Below, one piece after another: positions 45,573-55,185 of a stretch of DNA of 64,000 nucleotides. How positions within the stretch are numbered: the stretch's first letter is position 1; every line of letters starts with the position of its first letter. Source of the DNA: Xylogone sp. PMI_703 (lineage: Eukaryota > Ascomycota > Leotiomycetes). The stretch lies in NCBI GenBank assembly GCA_021399445.1, contig JAJTUQ010000003.1, forward strand, positions 372,001 to 436,000, in the 5' to 3' direction. The notes below the pieces were generated by a model. The model did no database searches, was not told the origin of the DNA, and saw only the letters and a list, made by a program, of their open reading frames with translations. Both the position numbers and the translations under genes were made by a program.

Positions 45573-46631
45573 CTAACCAGATACTAGTCCTATATCATCC
45601 CACATAACGGCTCGCTCACTTTTGTAATTCCACTCCAGTATACTATCAAACTTTCTACACATCTGTACAGTATTAAAATCTGGAAAAGGAAGTGGCTGAC
45701 TAGGATTATTATAGAACACGACGGGAACTACATCGCTATTACACATGAGATGTTGCCGGAGAATGTCAATACAATGATCTGGTCACTGAATTAGCTCCTG
45801 GTATACATATCTGCGATGTATCAGTACCTGAATGTATCTGCCGATTCGTTGCGTTTTCGCTCATGTAGATTTCTGCGTAGTAGTCTTTGTGAATAAGTTT
45901 ACGTAGTGAATCCTGTTGCAGAATTAGCTACGGAATATCCCACTGAGTTGTATAATCGCTTGGATGAGCGTGGGATCTTACCAGGCAGTGTAACAGGTGG
46001 AATACTTCTATCATAGCCAGATACCCACCACCACCCTCTTCTGGTAGTTTATAATATTCCTTCGTCTCAATTGGCAAGCTCAGCAGTTTTAGCTCATGTT
46101 CGTATAACCTTATTGCCGGTACACCTATCAAAAAGAATAATAATATCAGTTTCACCAGCTCTGTTTAGATGGCATAGTGAGAAAATTACCCATGGAGATG
46201 CGTCTCCAAGCTTCATCAATCTCTGGACCAGGCGGCCCCCGATATTCATTCCTACCATTGATCTCGCCGTCCATGGTTTTTTTGACATACTCAACTATAT
46301 GCAGGGCAGGCGCTAAAACAAACGCTGACCGTTAGCTCTCATTCATTCTAAGACGGTAGGTGCTAGTATAGTAATCATGAGAGAAAGTCTTATGAGATTT
46401 CTACTCACACCATGTAGACAGTTGTTGGATACATGTCTCAGCTGTTTGTATATAATAAATATGCACGGCTACAGAATAACAGGCAAATATCAAAATATGA
46501 CAGAGGCAGATCAGCGAATTCCAGCTTATGAAGCGACAGGTATTTCCAGCCTTCCGCTCTGACTTCTCTTCATCGATATGAATTCGTCTGTCATTTTGCG
46601 CGACAGCAACGTACTTTGATCCAAATTTCAT
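45573..46631 (-). CDS. UstYa-like (DUF3328) oxidase, 264 aa
   Basis: Five exons: 46,631-46,409; 46,312-46,190; 46,124-45,982; 45,927-45,828; 45,778-45,573. All four introns (96, 65, 54 and 49 nt) are GT-AG and all phases agree. Order in the protein: short basic N-terminus, one membrane segment (about 39-61), the YRGPPGPEIDEAW block, then two HxxHC motifs (H158-L-L-H161-C162 and H195-S-D-H198-C199), followed by DILRQHLMCNSD and PDF...CRKFDS. These motifs define the UstYa family, membrane-anchored oxidases that cyclise or hydroxylate core peptides in ustiloxin, phomopsin and asperipin pathways. It lies 471 bp upstream of the precursor on the same strand, so it is the prime candidate for acting on its cores. 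It looks intact; the start was chosen at the ATG giving a usual-length cytosolic tail. Confidence 0.9.
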
Positions 46632-47239
46632 ATCGATAGAAGCGAATATGGGTAGAAAGCTTGTCGAAATATCGTAAAGGTACTGAGGAGCGGCGAGATT
46701 CACCTCGAGTATGGCTAAACTTTATCCAGTAACTTCCAGAAGTTGCTCGCAACTAATTGTATGGTTAGTGAATAGCTTCCTATAGAGGCTACCGTCCTGC
46801 AGACATACGTATTGTGATTACTGTTGATGTTGTACTTTCATTCTATCTATCCGAACAACCTTCTACTCTGGTCTTAGTTCCGGGCGAACATAACGTGCAT
46901 AATGCAGCTACAAGCACACACAGAGCAGGTGTTGTCAGATTGGACATACTGTAGCGGAGTTCTTCGGTGTCAGGGAGCAAAGAAACCTGCCGCTAGGGGA
47001 AAGGCTAACAGTCGTTCACTAGGCTCTGTACTGCAACGGTCGCTCGGCAATGCGGTATCCAATTATACGTATTCAGAAGTCTTGTCACTTAGCATCCCAC
47101 TTATGCATGTACCCCCATATGGAACGCAGTTGATGGTAACCATCAGAAACTCTAGGTATCTTACAGAAGCTTATCATTCATGTAACTTGATTGATACATC
47201 ACCCTTTCCAAACCTTCAGATTGGAATTTGTTATTCTCC
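46632..47239. promoter_or_regulatory. divergent promoter between the two UstYa-like genes
   Basis: A 608-bp gap separates the two start codons, so both oxidase genes are probably controlled from a shared region. I see no convincing TATA box or known operator. A CGGGCG/CCGGGC-containing patch near 46,878-46,890 could serve a zinc-cluster regulator, but this is speculative. The 161-codon plus-strand frame at 46,902-47,387 overlaps exon 1 of the right gene and looks accidental. Confidence 0.5.
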
Positions 47240-48196
47240 ATGTATTCCAAGGCTCAGCGATACCTGCCATTACCAGTCGGTGAATTTGGCGAAGTATCCA
47301 AGAAATTTCAATACAGGAAATCAGATATCGTGGCATGCATTCATAAGTTGTATTCTATTATTATTTCTGTCCTTGCAATCAGCTTGATAATATTGCTTGT
47401 CCGTTCACATCGATCCCAAAGTAGACTGCCGTGCGGCCTATTGCCTTCTGAGATACGTATGGAAACAATATAATTGGCAAAAGAGGAAGCACTATTAATC
47501 AAATTCTAGCTTTTGCTCAAGATGCTGTGCACTACAGGGAGGTAACTTTTGATCCAAGTGGATTTTGGGAAGACCCCTTGATGTCAACCCCCTATGAAGG
47601 AGAACCCTCGCCAGAAACAGACGCAATGTGGAAGCGACTTACAAATGGTATGATTATAACGTTATAAAATACATAATGCGGAAAATCAAGTGGGAACTAA
47701 TCGATTTAGTTGGAATGTACTCACTCACTAAGGAGGAGTACGATCAACTGCCTTTAGAGACAACTGAAGTTCCCGGGCAACCAGGCCAATATCTAGTTAC
47801 GATCGAAGTTTTCCATCAACTACATTGCTTGGTATGATGTCAGATATATACAAAGTCAATGATTCTAACAAAACTAGAACTATATCCGTAAAGCAGCATA
47901 TGGAGTATACCAAGATATCGAGTCTCGGCATTCTAGGGAAATGCATCTGAGTAAGTTTCTCTACCCGTAGATCATGGGTATTCCTTACGGCTAAACTTCA
48001 CTTAGCTCACTGTGTGGACTACTTGCGTCAGGTTCTCATGTGTCATAGCGATCTATCATTAATCACTTTACGGCGTGACGATGACCGGTTACCGCCGGTC
48101 ATGCCAGATTTCAGAATTCGGCATACTTGTAGAAACTTTGAAAGTGTCTGGGAATTTGCGGCAAAAAGAAATTTGTCTGGTATAACGGTTGAATGA
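47240..48196 (+). CDS. UstYa-like (DUF3328) oxidase, 246 aa
   Basis: Five exons: 47,240-47,456; 47,510-47,647; 47,710-47,831; 47,878-47,950; 48,006-48,196. The GT-AG introns are 53, 62, 46 and 55 nt, and all phases join cleanly. Protein: short N-terminal tail, membrane segment at about 37-54, YEGEPSPETDAMW block, first HxxHC (H154-Q-L-H157-C158) in IEVFHQLHCL, second HxxHC (H182-L-T-H185-C186) leading into VDYLRQVLMCHSD, then PDFRIRHTCRNF and a short tail. The length and both motifs match the UstYa family. Known clusters often use two such enzymes, acting on different bonds or as a complex; here the two are clearly diverged paralogues. An upstream in-frame TTG exists, but the first ATG is at 47,240. 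Confidence 0.9.
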
Positions 48197-49664
48197 TATG
48201 GCCCGCAGTGTATTGAGACCTCGGTGTGAATAATCAAGTAAAAATGAGCAAATTTTATCAGACAACTCAGATATCAATATTGTTTGGGCCGCTAGTCCTG
48301 TTCCAGCAAATGTATCAGAAGCAAAGTTCAGGTAATAATTTAATTAAGGATCAAGACTCGATTGTCAAAGATTAGAAAAAAATTCTGTCTGGCTCATTTC
48401 CCAATTGCCCAGCTTATAGCTCAATACTTCTCATTGATGAACTGGCTGTCACATTGAATAATGAACCAGTTTAGCCTATGGTATGGAACTGATTCATGCA
48501 AAATAGGGTGACTATGATAGTAGCCTAACCGCTACAAACTTGATTATCTGTTAGGTGCTCAACGAAATTATGAATTATTTCCCTTTCAAATTGGCCGATT
48601 TTACAACTTTCACTGGATGCGAAGATATTTGGTATTTAATTATCCTTCTAAGTGTGTTTTGTTCAACATTTACAATGAGAGTGAGCTCTGTGAAAGGGTA
48701 TGTTGACGCGTGATGACGATAATAGGTCTAACTGCAGTATTTATTAGAGGCATGTCGGCATTATGCAAGGATTTTCTGGGTGTTAACTCCTATTGTTGTC
48801 AGTGTTGATGCTATTGCGACAAGAGTATGTAACCGGTCTTGGAAAGTAGTATTCACGTCTAGTAACGGTACTACGATCTTAATGATAGGACAGAAATGGA
48901 GCGATTGTATTCATCAATGATAGAGCTTTGATGGCCCAGTTCGGCAAAAATTCAGGAGTTCCAATAAAGCTTCAGCTCCACCAGTATTTATCGGTCAACC
49001 CGGGCAATTCCCTCAGCTAGACACTGCGTTCGTCGACGTCTTACGGTCATTCCGTGCCGGAACATTTATTACGGTCCGTTCGGATCTGACCGAGTTAGAT
49101 TTCTAGGCAAGCCCGAGTGGGATACGAGTTGACGGATTGCATTGGACCACAAGTTCAAAAGATTCGTCACTATGTGTAGATCGATTCGAATCCGTCGAGT
49201 TCGAACACACCCATCTACACCCAATTACTTGTAATCAATGGGAACTGCAAGTTCAGATTTGAGCACATATTCTGTTAAAAAGCTATTACCAGCTACTAAA
49301 TAAAAGCATATCAAGTCACAAGAAGCAAGCTAAATGTCCTGGTGATGGTCTTTCGGATTCAAGCTTTCTGATTTCTGGTTCCGACCATTCTATTTCCTTC
49401 TAAATACATTAATTTGGCTTAGTCCGTTCCAGGGTTAGGAACCCCCATATCCTCGGCGCCTGCCTAAGCAAGTCTTCATGTAGCTGTGAACTTCTTTCAT
49501 CTACCTACTGGCATCTTGTAATCTCGTAGCGTAACATAGTCTCTAAAAACTATGAGTTGAGTAGCCACATCTGCTGGAGTACCACTGCCATTATAAACTG
49601 CTTTTAAGCAGTAGCAGCTGTTCTCTCCTGAGAGCAAAGAACAGGCAGGTATACTGCTTCAACA
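48197..49664. other. gene-free stretch
   Basis: No frame with family features was found on either strand. Composition is normal and not RIP-like. About 49,010-49,110 is a local CpG-rich patch (TCGTCGACGTC, CGGTCATTCCG) with no recognisable repeat or gene. Confidence 0.5.
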
Positions 49665-50074
49665 TTACTCCGACTTTTCAGCCCATTCGTCCTCGGCGCA
49701 AGCGCCCTCTCCAAATTGTTTGAGGCCAACGTCGTCTGGCAACGTCTCCTTCCCCAGAAATTGGTCGAACCGGCACCCCGCACATGGCTGTCTTATATAC
49801 AGCTTCTTCGAGACGCTCCAGGCCAGACCTGGGCGATTGCGCCATGGGGTGCTGGCACTGGTGCTCTCAACAAGGTTGGTCACGACGGCCGCGGATTCAT
49901 ATATGGAGTAGTCCGCTGGTTTATGGTCTCCAGGGGCAATTCCAGGGCGGCTCTCTCCTCATTTCTCATACTTTTAAGCTTAGCCAGCATTTCTCTCCTT
50001 GCTGTGGCGTAAACTTTGTGAACATCCCCCCATCCCGCATCCTTAAAGAATTGCACGGTCAATCCTACCCCCAA
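49665..50074 (-). pseudogene. unrecognised two-exon gene fragment
   Basis: Reading on the minus strand, an open stretch to 49,972 (ending ARREMLAKLK) can be joined to 49,915-49,665 across a 56-nt intron with a good GTATGA donor and CCAG acceptor. The phase agrees, giving TDYSIYESAAVVTNLVEST ... and a stop at 49,665. Without the intron the first frame ends at 49,880 in an unlikely tail. No ATG precedes the first part in frame (a TGA lies just upstream at about 50,086), so either further upstream exons exist or this is a truncated gene. I do not recognise the family. Confidence 0.35.
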
Positions 50075-50086
50075 ACCGCCATTTGA

Positions 50087-51722
50087 TCATTCCATTGAAA
50101 ATGTTTCCCTTTTCGGTCACATCTCTATTCTTGATAACTAACTCATGGGATTTGAATGGATCAATAAATCCTGGCCATACCTAAAGTACATAACGAAACT
50201 GTCTTTATCTAACAGCTGCTTACAGCAGGCTTCCATGGCCGTGTGCCAATTCTCCACTGGTCAAAACAATGGGCGCTGTAATACAAGATTAGTCAGGTAT
50301 ATATAGGAGTTAATATCTTTGGCTTACATCTTTTTGGATAGGGTCTATGAATCCTGCTTCATAGAAGTAGGTGCATCCATGACAAGTGGCCTCCCTTTGG
50401 CCGAACAAATTAACATCTTACTCTCATCTCATGCGAGCCTATGTACCCCATTGTCTCCAATTGTAAATTGTTGCAAGCGTCTATTGGACTAGAGGATTAC
50501 TTTGAAAGTAAAGGCGGTACACAGACCGGCATAGTTTCCATACGCATTTTTCATGCGTACTTCATCGCTCGGTATGTCAGCGATTCCAAGCTGGTTCAAC
50601 TTCCTTCTTTCATCTTTCGATCTCATCACATGTGACAAATCGAGGATGTTTAAATCTATTATCCCATAGCGCGTAGCGCGACGTAATACATATAATTACG
50701 GTATGCTGGTTGCATTGTGTTGCGAGATGGACAGTTGTATATTGTAAGTGACGTACTCCGTACAGAAGCTTGAGAGAGGTAGGCGTGGTGGGGATAGCTA
50801 ATTCACTTCCACCTAATTAGGCCTAGCGTACATGTGACCCACAACCACGTGATAATGGGAGCAAAGTTGCCGTCATGGATTAAACGCAACGGTTAAGCTG
50901 AAGTGAATATAAGATGTATTATCAATTAATTGTGATGATCCATGATACCACAATATCTAGGGTAGAAATGGTGAAGGAGTGGACCACAAATACCTGAGAT
51001 TAGGATTACTGAAACGCTGGGCTTTCATTAGCGATAGAAGCCAGAAACTGCTGTGGTTATGGCGACTTTCAGACTATCATTCACTGTAATACAGCTAGAA
51101 ATTTAGTGAGCATTAGTTATTGGATTCACTGGAATGCCTGAAGTATTCAACCCTTATACAGAAGAATAGCTAACAGTACCATACCTAGAAGGAAGGTGGT
51201 AGCTGCGGAGCCTTTGTTTTGCCCGAGACATCAATTGGCCCAATTTTGCATTTTGCTTATTAGATCAGACCCTCAAAATATCTGCTCCGCTAGCCTCTTA
51301 ATGGTCATTACATACGCACCATTTCCTGACAGCGGTCTGCAGACGACCCCGGCAAGAAAATGAGATTTAACGATACGTGCAAAGGAACAAATAATGATCT
51401 GATACCACTTTAACACACATTACTGGGTGAGGAGTCTCTCGCCTCTCCGTGTCTTAATCTGACTTGATCTCATTGAAATCGGTGTAGCGGTACTTGTCTG
51501 AATATAATCGATTTTAAATCACAGCCCCGTTCGGTAACATAAATTTATTTGTCTAGAAACCACCAAGCCAATGATAAAAGAGCGCCTCATCGCCCTCAAT
51601 AAGTATTTGTATACAAGTTTTTTATTCACGCTTATCCTTTGAAATGATCAATAAAGCCCGCTCATGACTGACCCCTATATCTAGTTATGAACTACCGATA
51701 AATCAATACTACTTTGTTAAAA
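50087..51722. other. intergenic, no gene seen
   Basis: Only short frames below 65 codons without recognisable features. Includes the 3' flank of the bZIP gene that ends at 51,723. Confidence 0.5.
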
Positions 51723-53348
51723 CTAGCTAATAGAAGCTTTTTGTATTGCGAGCTGGACATCTGTGAAACGAAACCCAGGGCTTTGTCCCAGGCACATCGA
51801 ATATTCGATGAGAAGATCAGCAAGTCTGTCTATATCGACCCTCGGCTGAATTATATACGCAGATAAATCAGTCGCGTTTAATGCTGGCTCGTTTTGCAAA
51901 GGGATCTCTTGTGTTATTTTGTCTTCAGTTGGGTATATGTCCTCAGGAAACCCAGTCGGGAGTGAGTCTAGGGAGAGCGGGAATTTGGCAGAATATGACT
52001 CTCCAGCGGTCCAGGAAGCTTTTGAAAGAGAATAATCAGAACTGGAGCCTCCGTCTTTGAAAATATCAACGCCATGTCCGATTTGGGAGCCAGCAATGGA
52101 TGGCGGTCTTGACCTGAAAATGCAGGATGAAATCTCAGCTCTCTTGAAGTCGGTAGAGGGACAGATACTCACGGTGCATCAGAAGATAATATGCCAGTTT
52201 CGTAAAGATACTGCTCAACTTCATAAGGGTTATACCATTCATCCCCATTCAATGGTATGCCCGGAGGCGCTCTATGTTGAAGTAGTTTGAACTCCTCACT
52301 GCCCCGAGTATCGATGTTCGGAAGATTTTTCTCGTCATAATAGTGTAGCTGTGACATATGCGGAGCCGGCACATCGTCGAACCATAGTGAATCAGCAGTG
52401 CTTCTGGCCAGAAGTTGTTGCGCCCTATCCAAAAGCTGCTTTCGAGTGTTAAATTTGAGGGAGATTCCCAGTTTTTGGTTCAGCTGCTCAGGAGACGCAT
52501 TCGGCGAAGTGAGAAGGTAAAAGCAAAGCTCAGTACATGCACGGTGGAGGCGTCGAGCAAAGGTTACCTCCTGGAAACTATATGTCCACGCTGCACTGAG
52601 CGAGAGCTCATTCCAGGGCTGTAGAGCAGTATTCGACAAATCTCCCATAATTCGATCGTGCTTCTCATCGACTATTATATGCTCACCTCCCAGCTGAAGA
52701 GCATTTTCATGTACCAAGCTATGCTCCAACGGTTGCTGTACCGCGCTATGGATGATTTCAGGTGATTGCACATTACGAGCAGAGCTGAATGACGGGTTAT
52801 CATGCAAAGAATTCTGGGAGGTGGAGTCGTCTGGCCGATCCAAACTGTCGACGCCTTGTCTCTGACCATCATTATCCTTTCTCAACAGCGTATTCTGATA
52901 CACGCTTTGTATACTCAGCGCCATTTTCAGTATTCCTCTACTTGACACTGGAACTTTTTCCATAATATCGTTAGATACAACATGGTGCACCAATGATGAG
53001 CTCAGAGCATTTATTTGACTAAGTGCTTCCTCAAGGGCGAGCACCCTTTGTTTCAATTCCGCGACTTTAGTAGCATTTCTCAAATGAAATGATTTTTGAG
53101 CAGCGCGTACTTGTGCTCTTCGTCTCTGCAAAGTAAGGAATCGATAATTAATGATCTTGGACGGATGTACTTACATCCGATTGCTCATTACTATTTGAAG
53201 GTTCCAATCTTGGCCTTCCACGTTTCGGCCGCTCGTTTGGAGTACTGTGTGAAGAGACGGGCTCAAGAGGCTCCTCCTTCGCTTTCTTCTGGCTGTGCGG
53301 TACCCGGCGGCCTTCTGACTTCGCCATAGGCTGTGGAGTGTCTTCCAT
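51723..53348 (-). CDS. bZIP transcription factor, 505 aa
   Basis: Three exons: 53,348-53,175; 53,125-52,173; 52,113-51,723, with introns of 49 and 59 nt, GT-AG, and matching phases. Exon 1 ends in a basic, proline-rich region containing an AT-hook-like RPKRGRPRLE (about 40-49). From residue 59 the basic region RRRAQVRAAQKSFHLRN follows, then a coiled coil (VAELKQRVLALEEALSQI). This is the fungal AP-1/Yap-like RxxAQxxF signature with His in place of the usual Arg after the Phe. The remaining 400 residues resemble the regulatory region of fungal bZIP proteins but carry no motif I can name. It is likely a nuclear regulator. It is divergent from a second bZIP gene 495 bp away; targets are unknown, and the RiPP genes 4 kb away are only a possibility. 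Confidence 0.88.
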
Positions 53349-53843
53349 GCTTTTTTATCTAACAGTTGTAATTTTGTCTCATATTTTAGATGAAGTGGCC
53401 AGCTCTTTGCTCATTGCATTGCCTTCTGCTTGCGTGAAATGGTATCGAGCTCCTTTGGATCCAAGATGTCCTGTGCCTACATACTAATTTTGATCGTACG
53501 GTAACTCCAGAATCATGCAGGATTACAAAGCGCAGCTAGCTTATATAATAAACCTACGTCCCACACTTACTAAGAACCAATAGCAGAATTGATCAAGAGC
53601 CGTTAAGAAGGGGAAATGCCATTTACGTTATAGTGTTAACGATTAAGAGACTGTATTTGTTGATTCCTCATCATTTTTAGCTGTGGTCAGAATTTAGCGG
53701 GGTTTTACTGGGGCGGCTTTCTGACCCTTTTCTGACTCTCAAAAGCTTCGACTCTATGGATAATACGGCATCCATTTTCAACCATCTCCGGCTTTGGCGC
53801 ACGCGGTATGCATAGGAAAGAGTAGAATAATCTTGAAATCGTG
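53349..53843. promoter_or_regulatory. shared intergenic region of two divergent bZIP genes
   Basis: 495 bp between the two ATGs, with GC-poor and pyrimidine-rich tracts. No specific operator was identified; bZIP half-sites of the TTAC/TGAC type occur but are too short to weigh. Confidence 0.4.
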
Positions 53844-54975
53844 ATGGATCCAGTGTGGTCTCCTTTCATCCAGTCCTCGGAGCAAGACGACTGGACGCTG
53901 GTTGATGATAGTAGAATGCGAAAGCGAATTCAGAACAGGCTTGCGCAGAGGGCACACCGTGAGCAGCTCCCTAGATCTTCTTGTAATCACTCTCATCTTT
54001 GTTTGAAAGGAATGAAATACGGACGAGCCCCACGCCGCAAAGATGCGACTTCGACAGCAAAACCACGTGATCCTAAGAGAAAGGGGCGACCCATTACTAG
54101 GAAGGCTGACCAAGTTGCTAGCCGCCAAGAAAAGAAAAAGAGCCATGAATCAATAAATATTCCACCTGATGACGTTGACCAGCTTGATTTCACCCTTCCG
54201 GATCATTCTTTGTCAGCTTCGGGTGATAGGACTCTCGAAATTCTAGCCTCCGATCTGCGTCTCCTTGATGCGTCAATAACACCACTGGATAACGTTATAT
54301 CTCCCGAGGAGGAGCATGGTGAACTTGAGACGTATGATGCAAGCTGTGTTTCGCAAAATCAAGCTCCCTATCCGTCTCTTGAAGATGATATGAACTGTAC
54401 GGAGATGTCCCAATCCTCTCTCGATTCGCCGATTACTTATCCTACGTTCTCCCGGTCTCTGAAATAACTTGAGGTGCAATAAAGCTAATCAGAATATATT
54501 AGACCTCCTTCTCCGAGCCACAAGCACCATAAGTGCTCTGCTGGCTAACGCTGCGGTCCTCCACATCGATTGCTCTCGTCGTCTGGGACCCGGCATTTTC
54601 GTCCAGCCCCATCTCCTGGTCCCGCCATCACTAACGCCATTAACACTTCAGAGCACCGTTCCCCACCATCCTTATGTAGATCTAATTCCGATTCCACCAT
54701 TGCGGGAGCGACTTCTTGTTGCGAGTGATGCAGTTGACGGTCGGGAAATCTGGAATGACATGTACCTGGGGGACGTGAAGGTCTGGGGTAGTATTCCTTG
54801 GGAAGGAGATAGCTGGGAGATTAGCGAAAGATTTGCAATTAAATGGTGGTTCTTAATGAGCGACGAAGTATTGATGGGTACCAATTTCTGGAGGCGCGTC
54901 AGGGGAGAAGAACAGTTAACTATGGAGGGGATTAAGGGCAGCTTCAGAAAACGATTGCCTTCAATCACGGCTTAA
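53844..54975 (+). CDS. bZIP/DUF3425-type transcription factor, 324 aa
   Basis: Three exons: 53,844-53,958; 54,010-54,396; 54,503-54,975. Intron 1 (51 nt) is within the basic region, and skipping it keeps the frame open. Intron 2 (106 nt) has a GTACGG donor and a TTAG acceptor after a CTAAT branch. N-terminus: DDWTLVDDSRMRKRIQNRLA, the N31-x2-A34-Q35-x3-R39 basic-region pattern of fungal bZIPs, then a basic GRP segment. The leucine zipper is weak. The C-terminus (HPYVDLIPIPPLRERLL ... WGSIPWEGDSWEISERFAIKWW ... GTNFWRRVRGEE) matches the DUF3425 domain of fungal bZIP-like regulators. If intron 2 were not removed the protein would stop at 54,467 without DUF3425. The GTG before the ATG is not used. 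Confidence 0.8.
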
Positions 54976-55185
54976 TGAACGGCTTCCGTATCTGATCTCT
55001 TTCATATGCTTCGGATCGCCGTGTTGGGAATATATTAAAAACGATAAACGATAAACGTCACAAAGATCTGCTGCCACCTATTGGAATGTGTACTCATGAA
55101 CATCTTGAATTGAACTGCTCCATTAACTACTGTAAAGGAATGAGTGCTTAGGTATATTTCTTGTACATCTTATAATATTCGATAT

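Noticed and set aside
46902..47387. 161-codon plus-strand ORF beside the UstYa-like gene
   Set aside because: It overlaps exon 1 of the 246-aa oxidase in another frame and shows no domain, whereas the oxidase frame has a membrane segment and fits the introns.
49716..50012. 98-codon plus-strand ORF
   Set aside because: It conflicts with the minus-strand two-exon reading, which has a well-formed intron; no features of its own.
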